49,345 nucleotides of DNA from Gemmatimonadota bacterium. GTDB lineage: Bacteria > Gemmatimonadota > Gemmatimonadetes > Gemmatimonadales > Gemmatimonadaceae. Below are positions 17,885-26,646 of this stretch, piece by piece. Positions within the stretch are counted from its first letter, which is position 1. The number at the start of each line of letters is the position of its first letter. The stretch spans positions 1-49,345 of the forward strand of contig VHBP01000012.1 in assembly GCA_016871915.1 (NCBI GenBank), given 5' to 3'. The position numbers and the translations under genes were made by a program. The notes beneath the pieces were generated by a model. The model worked only from the letters and a program-made list of their open reading frames with translations. It was not told the DNA's origin and searched no databases.

Positions 17885-18841
17885 TTACCCCGTCACGAGT
17901 GATTCGGTCTCGTCGAGGAAGGTGTCGATCGCGGCTTCAATCTCTGCCGGGCGCTCCACGTACGGCACATGACCACAGTCGTCGAGCCAGCAGGTCCGTG
18001 CCCCGAGCGCCTCAGCGATCGCCGCCGCGGAGGCGAGTGGGATCGGGTCCTGCCGCCCATGGACCACGAGGGTGGGGATATGCAGCTGGCGCAGGGCGGG
18101 GAGGAGGTCGAAGTCCCCGAGCGATTCCCAGGTGGACTGCTGCACGCGCCCGGTGACGCGGAAGGGGGTGAGGTCGCGCGCCCGCGTGGGATCGGCGAAG
18201 TAGCCGGCGACGCTCAGCTCGAAGATCCGCTGCTGGTAGGCCGCGGGGTCTTGGGCGCGGAGGCCGCTCGCCTCGAGCGCCGCGCGTAGCTCGGCGATCT
18301 GCGGGCTCCGTTGCCGCGCGGCCATCTCCGCCTCGAAGGTCGCGCGATAGGCGCGACTCACCGGGGCCGGGTTGATGAGGACGAGACGACGCGGCATCGG
18401 GCCGGCGCGTCCGGCGGCGGATTCGATGGCATAGAGCAGGGCGAGGAGGGCGCCCCACGAATAGCCCACCAGCGTGAGCGGCCCTGGGGCGAGCTCTGTG
18501 ATCACCGCGGCGCAGTCGGCGACATGGGTCTCCCAGGTGATCGGGGTGCGGTCATCGGTCTTGGAGCGTCCCCCGCCGCGCTGATCGTAGAAGAGCGTGC
18601 GCCGCCGCCGTGCGAGGAAGAGGAGTTGCGGCAGAAGGTAGTCATGATGCGCCCCTGGCCCACCATGGAGCACGAGCATCGTGCTGTTCGTTCCCTGCGC
18701 AGTGCTTTCAGCTTCCAGCCTTGAGCCTCCAGCCTCCAGTGGGCCATAACTACACCAGTACAACGGGAGCGCAGTGCTCTCCGTGGTCCCTGCGTGCATC
18801 GGAGCGGGAATCGGTGGCATATGGGTCAGAGGAAGGTGCAT
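17885..18841 (-). CDS. Alpha/beta hydrolase, prolyl aminopeptidase-like (S33)
   Basis: A 318-residue hydrolase predicted to release N-terminal proline or act on related small amides. The oxyanion motif H-G-G-P-G, nucleophile elbow G-Y-S-W-G, catalytic Asp in G-R-Q-D-P and His in C-G-H-V-P-Y are all present. Residues 35-46 (L-E-A-G-G-S-R-L-E-A-E-S) are encoded by a tandem 7-nt repeat inserted in frame between the first beta strand and the H-G-G-P-G loop. An ATG at 18820 is an alternative start; the one used here overlaps the upstream deacetylase gene by 16 nt. No secretion signal is seen. Confidence 0.85.
   Translation of the reverse strand: MHLPLTHMPPIPAPMHAGTTESTALPLYWCSYGPLEAGGSRLEAESTAQGTNSTMLVLHGGPGAHHDYLLPQLLFLARRRRTLFYDQRGGGRSKTDDRTPITWETHVADCAAVITELAPGPLTLVGYSWGALLALLYAIESAAGRAGPMPRRLVLINPAPVSRAYRATFEAEMAARQRSPQIAELRAALEASGLRAQDPAAYQQRIFELSVAGYFADPTRARDLTPFRVTGRVQQSTWESLGDFDLLPALRQLHIPTLVVHGRQDPIPLASAAAIAEALGARTCWLDDCGHVPYVERPAEIEAAIDTFLDETESLVTG
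18705..18739. repeat. Tandem 7-nt repeat inside a coding region
   Basis: Five units on the plus strand: CTTTCAG, CTTCCAG, CCTTGAG, CCTCCAG, CCTCCAG. They lie in frame within the N-terminal part of the prolyl aminopeptidase-like gene and encode an insert rich in Leu, Glu, Ala and Gly. The unit type matches the array at 47420-47503. Confidence 0.82.
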
Positions 18842-19728
18842 GCGATGCGCGCGGTGTTGCAGTGCACGCGCACGGTGTCGTGGATGTCCCGGCCATAGCC
18901 CCCCGCGATCACGATCGCGACGGGGACGCCGATCGCCCGCGCCGATTCGAGCACGAGGGCATCGCGACGCATCAAGCCGTCAAAGGTGAGCCGGAGGCGA
19001 CCGAGGGCGTCCCCCTCGTGGGGATCGGCACCCGCCAAATAGCAGACGAGATCGGGCTGAGCGGCGGCCAACACCCCGGGGAGGGCGTCGGCGAGTCGCT
19101 CGAGGTACTCGGTGTCCTCGGTCCCATCCTCGAGCTCGATGTCGAGTGTGCCCGGGACCTTCCGGAAGGGGTAGTTCCGCCCGCCGTGCATGGAGAACGT
19201 GAAGCTCGCTTCGTCTCCTGCGAGGATGTCGTGCGTCCCATTCCCCTGGTGCACATCGAGATCGATGATCGCGACGCGTCGGATCCGTCCTTCCGCGCGC
19301 AGCGTGCGCACCGCGATGGCGACATCGTTGAGGACACAGAATCCCTCACCATGGCTGGCGAACGCGTGATGCGTGCCGCCGGCGAGATTCATCGCGATCC
19401 CCTCCTGCAGTGCGTACCGCGCCGCTTCGAGCGTCCCGCCACTCGCCCGGAGCGAGCGCTCCACCAGACCTGGACTCCAGGGGAATCCCATCCGTCGTTG
19501 CTCCGCCGCGGTGAGGCGACCGTCGAGCACGTGGGCGAGATAGGCGGCGTCGTGGACCCGTCCCGCATCGACCAAGGCGAGCCGCTGCGGGTCATGGACC
19601 CGACCCGCCGGGACGATCCCCTCGGCCACGATCGCCTCTCGCAGGAGCGAGTATTTGGCGATCGGGAAGCGGTGGCCGTCAGGGAGCGGGATCGTGTAGT
19701 GCGCGCTCGACCAGACGTGGAACGCCAT
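18826..19728 (-). CDS. Histone deacetylase-superfamily (AcuC/HDAC-like) zinc deacetylase
   Basis: A 300-residue enzyme of the arginase/deacetylase fold, which in bacteria removes acetyl groups from proteins, polyamines or small amides. Signature blocks: G-G-T-H-H-A-F (the catalytic His pair), G-F-C-V-L-N-D-V-A, zinc-binding D-L-D-V-H-Q-G-N-G-T, and a late A-G-A-D-P-H-E-G-D with a further zinc Asp. The length and order match the short class of bacterial HDAC homologues. It starts close to the divergent HEAT-repeat gene and is followed by the hydrolase with a short overlap. Confidence 0.92.
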   Translation of the reverse strand: MAFHVWSSAHYTIPLPDGHRFPIAKYSLLREAIVAEGIVPAGRVHDPQRLALVDAGRVHDAAYLAHVLDGRLTAAEQRRMGFPWSPGLVERSLRASGGTLEAARYALQEGIAMNLAGGTHHAFASHGEGFCVLNDVAIAVRTLRAEGRIRRVAIIDLDVHQGNGTHDILAGDEASFTFSMHGGRNYPFRKVPGTLDIELEDGTEDTEYLERLADALPGVLAAAQPDLVCYLAGADPHEGDALGRLRLTFDGLMRRDALVLESARAIGVPVAIVIAGGYGRDIHDTVRVHCNTARIACTFL

Positions 19729-19797
19729 GCGGATCTCGGGTGTGGGAGAGCGGTGAAGGGTATACTACTAACAGACCGGCTCCCGCTCACCCCGTCG

Positions 19798-21311
19798 ATG
19801 CCCAAGTCCCCGCTCGCGGCCCTCGAACGCACCCGCGCCTTCGCCGAGCTCCTCACCGTGGTCGCCGAGCATCCGGAAGACCATGCCGCGCAGGCCAGCA
19901 TGATCACGGCCGTCTTGGAGAGCGCAGAGCCCGAGGCGTTGGTGATGGCTCCCGTCGTCGGAGGCCTCGAAGTGAACGGTCTACCGGCGGATGTCCCGGT
20001 CGTCGCGCCGCTCCTTCAGCGGGCGGGGATCCTCGAGCTTGGGCTCGCCGCGCACATCACGGAGGACCAGCTTGCCGAGGTGGTACGACTGCTCGCCCGT
20101 GTCGCCTCGGACGACGTGGACCAGTCAGCGATGGAGGCCGGCTTCCGAGCGTTGGCGGGGGGGACGGTCCATGTCCGTTTTCGTCCGCGCGCGGTCCGGC
20201 CAACCGCCGTCATCGATCGCATACCGGAAGAGGCGCCGCTCGCCCTCCCCTCGCATCCTACCGAGGAGCTCGGCGCCGTCCTCATGCAACTCGAGGCGAT
20301 CGCGACCCTCGATCCGCCAGATGAGGATTTGGAGCGCGAGGCCGTTGCCCGCCTGATCCCGATCGTTCAGCTCGCGAGCAAGCATGGTCGGGATGACGAG
20401 ATGATCGATGGGCTCCACGCGCTGTTGGTGGTCGAGCAGGAGGCACAACGGGATCCGCGTCGCACAGCGCGGCGCCAGGCCATCACGGAAGCGTTCCAGG
20501 CATTGGGTAGGACGCCGCTGATCCGACGTGTCGCCGAATTGTGCATCGTTCAGGCCGATGGGCCGGACGCCTCGGTGACGCAGGCGATCCTCCGGCGCTT
20601 CAAGGATGACGGCGTCCGGGAGATGCTGGGCTACTGGTCTGCCGCTCCGACGCCGGCTCAGCAGGATGTGATGCTCCGGGTGATGCGGACGATGCCGCGG
20701 CTCTATGTAGCGCTGAATGCGCTGATCCGGGGCCGCGACGTGCTGGTGGCTCGGTCAGCGATCGCCGTCCTCGCTGACGTCGCGGACGGTCGGGCGGAGG
20801 AGGTGTTGCGCGAGCACACACGCCATCCGCAGGAGAAGGTACGACGAGCGGCGCTCGCCGCACTCGCGCGGTGTGGCTCTGAGCTGGCGCAGGTGGCGTT
20901 GGTGGCGGCGGTCACGATGACATCCCAGCGGTCCGACTCTGTGCGATCCAATCCCTCGCGCGCCCTCGGGGTTCGATGGCCGTTCCGCGACTCGCCGCGG
21001 TGCTGGAGAAGGAACGGAACCCCGACGTCCTCGCTGCGGCGGTGATGACGCTTGGGGTCATCGCCACGGCCGAGACGGTCGCGCTCCTCGAGCGGCTGGC
21101 GCTTGGCAAGGTTCGTGCGCCGGTGGCCTCGTCGACGGCCGCGCGCATCGACGCCTGTCGTGCGCTCCTCGCCGTGCGATCGCCGGCCGCCATGGTCGCG
21201 CTCCAGCATGTCGCTTCGGAGGCTGACCCTCAGGTGAGGTCAGCCGCGCTGCAGCTCGTGGCGGCCGCCTCGCGCCGCGGTACGACCACGATCCCGGCCG
21301 CGCTCGGCTGA
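19798..21311 (+). pseudogene. HEAT-repeat protein, interrupted by one -1 frameshift
   Basis: The reading frame from ATG 19798 codes for helical repeats (for example L-I-R-R-V-A-E-L-C-I-V and A-R-S-A-I-A-V-L-A-D-V-A-D-G-R-A). Around 20911-20916 coding continues in the -1 frame: D-D-I-P-A-V-R-L-C-A-I-Q-S-L-A, then further HEAT units to the TGA at 21309. Joined, the protein would have about 500 residues. A single missing base near GTCACG (for example one C lost from CC) explains the break. No signal peptide is seen. The role is unknown; such proteins are scaffolds. A TATACT element at 19761-19766 could be the -10 box. The frameshift may be an assembly error. Confidence 0.75.
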
Positions 21312-21333
21312 CCCCGCTACCTGCGGGGTCAGC
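21307..21333 (+). terminator. Hairpin overlapping the stop codon of the HEAT-repeat gene
   Basis: An 11-bp perfect stem (21307-21317 with 21323-21333; GCTGACCCCGC paired with GCGGGGTCAGC) with the loop TACCT. The TGA stop at 21309-21311 is part of the left arm. There is no T tract. The next gene is convergent, so the hairpin may serve as the transcript end. Confidence 0.6.
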
Positions 21334-21432
21334 GTGCCGTGAAGTCGGTCCGCGCCGTCACCACCCCATGCCGCGAGCATCGATGGTCTCAGTGGGAAGG
21401 GAAGGTGATGGGGTGGATGTGGCGTGCAGATG

Positions 21433-23103
21433 TCAGCGACCCTCGTAGACCTTGCGACCGGCGAACCAGGTGGATCGGACGCGTACCTGCGGCAACATCG
21501 CGTCGGGGATCCGCAGGAGATCCTGGTCGAGCACGACGAAGTCCGCATGCTTCCCGGGTGTGAGTGAGCCGAGCTCGCGTTCTTGGAAGGCGGCGTAGGC
21601 AGGCCAGATCGTCATCGACTTGAGTGCCTCCTCGCGGGTCATCCGTTGCTCGGGGAACCACCCCCCGACCGGCCACCCCTTGGCATCCTGGCGCAAGACG
21701 CTCGCCTTGAAGGAGATCAGGGGATCGACGTACTCCACCGGGAAGTCGGAGCCGTTGGGGATGATCGTCCCGGTCTCGAGGAGCGAGCGCCAGGCATAGG
21801 CGCCGCGGAGCCGCGTCTCCCCGAGGCGGTTCCCCGCCCAGTGCATGTCGCTCGTCTGGTGTGAGGCCTGCATGCTCGGGATCACCCCGAGCGCGGCGAA
21901 GCGCGGGATGTCGTCGCTGTGGAGGATCTGCGCGTGTTCGACGCGGAAGCGATGGTCCGCCGTGGGACGGGCGGCGAGCGCCCCCTGATACGCATCGAGC
22001 ACCAAGCGATTCCCGCGATCGCCGATGGCATGCGTGTTCACCTGGAAGCCCGCCACGAGGGCGCGGTCCGCCACCTCACGGATATGCGCGGGGGCTGAGA
22101 CGAGGAGCCCGCTCGTCGACGCGTCGTCGCTGTACGGCTCGAGCAGGGCGGCGCCGCGCGACCCCAGCGCACCGTCCTGATAGAGCTTGATCGACCGCAC
22201 CCAGAGACGACCGTCAAAGAGTCCGCTCTGCGGGCCACGACGGAACCAGGCCTCGAGGGTCGGCGCATGGTCCGAGATCATCGCGTAGAGGCGCATGTCG
22301 AGCGCGCCCTCCCGACCGAGCTCCTCGTAGAGCTCGAGGGTCTGCGCCGAGGCGCCGGCGTCATGGACCCCGGTCAGTCCCCAGCGGTGCATCTCGGTGA
22401 TCGCGGCGGCGATCATCCCCTTCACGTGTGCACGCGTCGCCGCTGGGATGCTCCGCTCGACGAGCCCCTGCGCGTTGTCGACCAAGACGCCGATCGGCTC
22501 ACCACGCGCGTCGCGGATGATCTGTCCCCCACTCGGGTCCTTGATGGCACGTGTGAGACCGGCACGCTGCATCGCGAGCGCATTCACCACGGCGGCGTGG
22601 CCATCTACCCGCTCGAGATAGACCGGGTGATCGGGGACCGCGCGCGAGAGCGCCTCATGCGAGGGCCACCGCGTATCGCCCCAATCGTTCTGATCCCACC
22701 CGCGCCCGATGATCCACTCCCCCTTCGGCGTCTGCTTCGCCCGTTCCACCACGCGCGCGATCACCGCGTCGTACGATGTGGTCCCGACGAGGTCCACGTT
22801 GCGGAGTGACTGCCCGAGCCCGAGGACGTGTGCATGGGCATCGGTCATCCCGGGGATCACGGTCAGGCCATCGAGGTCGAGCACCTGCGTCGAGGCGCCA
22901 GTAAGCGCCATCGCGCCGGCGCGATCCCCGACGAAGACCACGCGCCCCCCACGGATCGCCATCGCATCGACCACGGGCCGGGTGGCATCAGCGGTGTAGA
23001 TGCGGCCATTCGTGACGACGAGATCGGCGGGCGCCTGCTGGGCCGTGGCCGGGTGCGAGACCCCGACGACGAGAACAAGGAGGAAGGCGAGATGACGAGG
23101 CAT
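21433..23103 (-). CDS. Secreted amidohydrolase family 3 protein (YtcJ-like)
   Basis: A 556-residue metal-dependent hydrolase with a signal peptide (ending A-T-A-Q-Q), so it acts in the periplasm or outside. Metal ligands are in D-A-H-A-H (about residue 88), N-T-H-A-I-G-D and V-E-H-A-Q, with the catalytic Asp in G-S-D-F-P-V-E. The composite beta-sandwich halves are visible at the start (L-V-V-T-N-G-R-I-Y-T-A) and end (G-K-H-A-D-F-V-V-L-D). The family removes N-acyl groups or hydrolyses cyclic amides; the substrate is unknown. It lies in a block of secreted peptidases on the same strand. Confidence 0.9.
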   Translation of the reverse strand: MPRHLAFLLVLVVGVSHPATAQQAPADLVVTNGRIYTADATRPVVDAMAIRGGRVVFVGDRAGAMALTGASTQVLDLDGLTVIPGMTDAHAHVLGLGQSLRNVDLVGTTSYDAVIARVVERAKQTPKGEWIIGRGWDQNDWGDTRWPSHEALSRAVPDHPVYLERVDGHAAVVNALAMQRAGLTRAIKDPSGGQIIRDARGEPIGVLVDNAQGLVERSIPAATRAHVKGMIAAAITEMHRWGLTGVHDAGASAQTLELYEELGREGALDMRLYAMISDHAPTLEAWFRRGPQSGLFDGRLWVRSIKLYQDGALGSRGAALLEPYSDDASTSGLLVSAPAHIREVADRALVAGFQVNTHAIGDRGNRLVLDAYQGALAARPTADHRFRVEHAQILHSDDIPRFAALGVIPSMQASHQTSDMHWAGNRLGETRLRGAYAWRSLLETGTIIPNGSDFPVEYVDPLISFKASVLRQDAKGWPVGGWFPEQRMTREEALKSMTIWPAYAAFQERELGSLTPGKHADFVVLDQDLLRIPDAMLPQVRVRSTWFAGRKVYEGR

Positions 23104-23138
23104 GCGCAGGGAGGACGTAAGATGGACGTGCGACCGAC

Positions 23139-25007
23139 TCAGCGAATCCTACTGCCGACCCACGAGGCGCGGAACGCGAGTTCGGTCGCGGTCGGGGTAC
23201 GACCCGCCGCCTCGAAGGACACGACCTCGACGTTCGGATCCTCAGCGAGCGTCAGGGGAGCCGAGCGTTCCCCGGCACGCCCGACCCAGGTGACACGCAG
23301 CGTGGTGCCGGCGCGACGGCTCGCGAGCAGCTCGCGCAGCGCTGCCGCCGTCATGACCGGCGCATCATCGATCCGCGTGATCCGATCCCCGGTGGTAAGC
23401 CCCGCCAGATAGATGGGGCTCCCGATCAGCGGAGCGCTCGCGAGGACGAGCCCACCCGACTGGTCGGTGAATCGGACGTCGCCGAGCCAAGCCTGTCCAG
23501 GGCGTGCGGGCCGCACGAGGAACCCCGCGCGCGCCAACAAGGTCTCATACGCCGGTCGTTCGCTCCCGATCACATAGCGCGCGAAGAAGTCCCGCGCGAA
23601 GGCGGTGTCGCGCGTCACCTCGGCGAGCACCGACTGGACATCCGCCACCGTGTAGGTGCGCACGGGGGCGAGTGAGGCTGTCTGCTCGCGGCCGAAGCGC
23701 GTCCACATCCGCCGCATGACGTCATCGAGTGTCACCGGCTCCGGTCGGTCGCGCAGGGTGAGATCGAGCGCGAGCCCGAGCGCCTCACCATACGTGTAAT
23801 ACGAGAGGAAGGTGTTGCTGCGATTCTGTGGATCGATCGAGACCGCGGCATCCACGAAGGGGGCCTGCTGACTCATTGCGACCGCGCCGCCAAAGCCACG
23901 AGCCGGGGAGACCGTCATCGCGTTCACCGCGCCGGTGAGGCGACGGGCGTACTCCGTGGGGGAGACGATCCTGGCGCGCGCGATCGCCAGCACGCCGTAG
24001 TAGTTCGTGAAGCCCTCGGCGAACCAGAGCTCGCCGCTCATGTTCGCCTGCGAGAAGTCGAAGGGCTCGAGCGACCGTGGACGGATGCGCTCCACGTTCC
24101 ACGCATGGAAGAACTCGTGTGAGACCGTGCCAAGGAGACCGATCATGTTGCCCCGGAGGTCGCTCGACGACGTGAGCGAGGTCGAGTTCCGGTGTTCCAT
24201 CCCGTCGCCGGCGCAGGTGATGCGGTAGCACGCGATGAACGTGTAGCTCCCGAAGTCGAAGCGCGGGAGTTCGCCGAAGATCGCCGCCATCTCGTCGACG
24301 ACCTTCCTCGTGAGGGTCGCGAAGGAATCGACCTCGGCGTGCGTGCCCTCGTGGTTGACCGCGAGGCGGATGCGCTGCGTGCGACTCGCCGGCCCCACGT
24401 CCCAGCTCCGGACATCCAACGCACCGAGGTGCGTAGGGGAGTCGAGGAAGTAGGCGAGGTTCGGCGCACGGAAGGTCTCGCCGTCGTTCGTGGTCTCGAG
24501 TTGCGTCGCGATCTGCCAGGCGGGATCAGGGCGGCGGAAGGTCACGTCGATCGGGCGCGAGGCGAGTGCGGGCGCGTAGGCGAACGTGGCTGGGATGTTC
24601 AGGTGTGCCTTGGTCTCGTCGATCCCGGCATAGGTGCCGTCGGCGCGGTCACCGAAGAGGGTGTAGCGGAACAACACCTCGCCGCGGTGGCCGGCGACCT
24701 CCCACGCATGTGGGGAGACACGCCTGACGGTCAGCGCTCGGCCCGTCGCGTCGGTGGCCGCGACTCGATAGACGTTCTTCGCGAATTCATGTAGGGCATA
24801 CCGCCCCGGTGAGCTCCGGGCCATCTCCACGCGCAGCGGGCCGGTGGGGACCGCGGCGAACCTGATGGTGATCTCCGCTTCGTGGTGCGCCCGATTCGGG
24901 AAGGTGATCTCGTAGCGGATGGGAGCGGTTGGCTGGGCCTGTGCCGGGAGCACACCTACTGAGAGGATGAGCGCACATCCGAAGAGCAGCGATCGAAGAG
25001 TGGGCAC
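23139..25007 (-). CDS. Secreted M61-family glycyl aminopeptidase with PDZ domain
   Basis: A 622-residue protein with a cleavable signal peptide (ending A-Q-A-Q). The N-terminal beta domain contains L-R-V-E-M-A-R-S-S-P-G-R-Y-A, as in M61 proteins. The catalytic centre is S-H-E-F-F-H-A-W-N-V-E-R-I-R-P (HExxH) with the third zinc ligand Glu in E-L-W-F-A-E-G-F-T-N-Y-Y. The substrate-contact motif G-M-E-H-R-N-S-T precedes it. The C-terminal 120 residues form a PDZ domain. M61 enzymes cleave N-terminal Gly or Ala. The gene lies 9 nt after the M24 gene and 35 nt before the amidohydrolase, so the three may form one transcript. Confidence 0.93.
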   Translation of the reverse strand: MPTLRSLLFGCALILSVGVLPAQAQPTAPIRYEITFPNRAHHEAEITIRFAAVPTGPLRVEMARSSPGRYALHEFAKNVYRVAATDATGRALTVRRVSPHAWEVAGHRGEVLFRYTLFGDRADGTYAGIDETKAHLNIPATFAYAPALASRPIDVTFRRPDPAWQIATQLETTNDGETFRAPNLAYFLDSPTHLGALDVRSWDVGPASRTQRIRLAVNHEGTHAEVDSFATLTRKVVDEMAAIFGELPRFDFGSYTFIACYRITCAGDGMEHRNSTSLTSSSDLRGNMIGLLGTVSHEFFHAWNVERIRPRSLEPFDFSQANMSGELWFAEGFTNYYGVLAIARARIVSPTEYARRLTGAVNAMTVSPARGFGGAVAMSQQAPFVDAAVSIDPQNRSNTFLSYYTYGEALGLALDLTLRDRPEPVTLDDVMRRMWTRFGREQTASLAPVRTYTVADVQSVLAEVTRDTAFARDFFARYVIGSERPAYETLLARAGFLVRPARPGQAWLGDVRFTDQSGGLVLASAPLIGSPIYLAGLTTGDRITRIDDAPVMTAAALRELLASRRAGTTLRVTWVGRAGERSAPLTLAEDPNVEVVSFEAAGRTPTATELAFRASWVGSRIR

Positions 25008-25016
25008 CCTGACAAG

Positions 25017-26510
25017 CTACATGGGGGGCGTACGCCCCGTCTTCAAGGTGCGGTACCGGTCAATGACAGCCGAGTCCAGCGGGGGCCGGGGCTTGGCCAG
25101 TAGGGCCTCGATCCCCTCGATCTCTCGAGGCACCGCCGCCGAGACCCGTTCGACCCCAGCCGGGGTCACCAGGTAGTCGTCCTCGATCCGGACCCCGATG
25201 TTGGCATAGCGCGCGACCGCTGGCCCGATCTTCGCCGTCAGCCGTCGATTCCCCGGCGTGTCGGGGAGGATCGTCAGGAGGTTCTCCCGCACGTAGATCC
25301 CCGGTTCGATCGTGAAGGCACTCCCGATCCCGAAGGTCCCGGTCAGGGTGTACTGCTCGGGATCGTGCACCACGAGCCCGATCCCATGCCCGAGGCCATG
25401 CATGTAGAAAAGCTGCAGCTGAGGACAGGTGCGCGGTTGCTGCGCCGTCCCGCAATCGTAGGTCTCCTCAGGAGACTCGATCAACCCGAGGCGGGCGAGG
25501 CCGTTCCGCAGCACCGCGGTCGCCGAATCGGTCATCGCGCGTGCCGGACCCCCCAAGCGGATCTGTCGCTCGGCGGCGACTTGGGCACCGAGCACCACCT
25601 CGTAGATCTCGCGCTGCGCGGGGGAGAATCGGCCGCTCACCGGAACCGTGCGGGTGATGTCGGCGGCGTACCCGTCGTACGAGGTCGCCATGTCGAGGAC
25701 GATCACCTCGCCCGCCTGCGCCACCCGCTCCGACCGGTTGTAGTGCAGGGTGGTCGCATTGGGACCAGAGCCGACGATCGATCCGTACGCGGGGCCGTCG
25801 CCACCGGCCTGACGCCAGGTGGCCTCGGCGATCGCCTGCAGGGTGAACTCGGCCACGCCGGGCTGCACCGCGGCGAAGGCGGCGAGGTGGCCCTGCGCGC
25901 TCAGCTCCGACGCGATGCGGATCCGCTCCAGCTCCGCCGGACTCTTTCGGCCGCGGAGGCGGTTCGCCTCACGCCGCGCATCGACCACCTCGATCTTCGG
26001 GTTCGCCGTGCGCAGGCCGTCGATGAACTGATCATGGAGCGAGCGCTCCGTCATCCGCGAGCCGATGTCGCCGAGCACGTGGAGGGTCCTGTGAATGGCG
26101 AGCAGGGAGTCGAGTACGGTCGAGAGGTTCGCGGCATCGCGTCCCTCGAGGCCGAGGCGCGGCCGCACGCCTGCGACACCAAGGCGGGCGCCGGTCCACA
26201 CCTCGCGCGCTGGGTCACGCCCCTGCACGAAGAGGAGGTCCCGGCGCTCGGTGCCCTTCTTCACGATCACCAAGGCCGATCCCGGCTCGGTGAAGCCGGT
26301 GAAGTAGAAGAGGTACGGGTGCTGGCGGAAGGGGACGTAATCGGGGACGGGCTCTGGGGCTCCGAGGGCGAGGATCACCCCGTCGGGAAGGGCCCGGACG
26401 AGGGAGTCGCGTCGTGCCGCGAACTCGGCCACAGGGAGCTGCGCCGTGAGGGGCGCCGCGAGGCTGGCGAGGAACGCGCCGCGCAGGAGGGAGCGGAGGG
26501 GGGAAGGCAT
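25017..26510 (-). CDS. Secreted Xaa-Pro aminopeptidase (M24B)
   Basis: A 497-residue exported metallopeptidase that removes the N-terminal residue before proline. The ATG at 26510 was chosen because it starts a signal peptide (L-R-S-L-L-R-G-A-F-L-A-S-L... T-A-Q). The N-terminal aminopeptidase-P domain (F-R-Q-H-P-Y-L-F-Y-F-T-G-F) precedes the pita-bread domain. The five metal ligands are visible: Asp in V-L-D-M-A-T and A-D-I-T-R-T, His in G-L-G-H-G-I-G, Glu in T-I-E-P-G-I-Y and in V-R-I-E-D-D. Divergent from the M14 peptidase gene with 136 nt between the starts. No further regulatory element is recognised there. Confidence 0.93.
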   Translation of the reverse strand: MPSPLRSLLRGAFLASLAAPLTAQLPVAEFAARRDSLVRALPDGVILALGAPEPVPDYVPFRQHPYLFYFTGFTEPGSALVIVKKGTERRDLLFVQGRDPAREVWTGARLGVAGVRPRLGLEGRDAANLSTVLDSLLAIHRTLHVLGDIGSRMTERSLHDQFIDGLRTANPKIEVVDARREANRLRGRKSPAELERIRIASELSAQGHLAAFAAVQPGVAEFTLQAIAEATWRQAGGDGPAYGSIVGSGPNATTLHYNRSERVAQAGEVIVLDMATSYDGYAADITRTVPVSGRFSPAQREIYEVVLGAQVAAERQIRLGGPARAMTDSATAVLRNGLARLGLIESPEETYDCGTAQQPRTCPQLQLFYMHGLGHGIGLVVHDPEQYTLTGTFGIGSAFTIEPGIYVRENLLTILPDTPGNRRLTAKIGPAVARYANIGVRIEDDYLVTPAGVERVSAAVPREIEGIEALLAKPRPPLDSAVIDRYRTLKTGRTPPM

Positions 26511-26646
26511 AGGTCTCGAGAAGATACCATCACCAGCCGCCGGTGCGTTCAGGTCGCCGATGGGCGGCGGAGGTGACCTCAGCACCCGACCCGGTATCGC
26601 CGTAGACTTCAGCAAGGTCCACCCTTGTCCCCGGAGTCGCGTCGTG

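Noticed and set aside
18610-19797. Upstream extension of the HEAT-repeat frame
   Set aside because: It runs antisense through two well supported genes; the ATG at 19798 follows a TATACT element.
20905-20920. Programmed ribosomal frameshifting in the HEAT gene
   Set aside because: No slippery heptamer or stimulating structure is visible; a simple base loss is enough.
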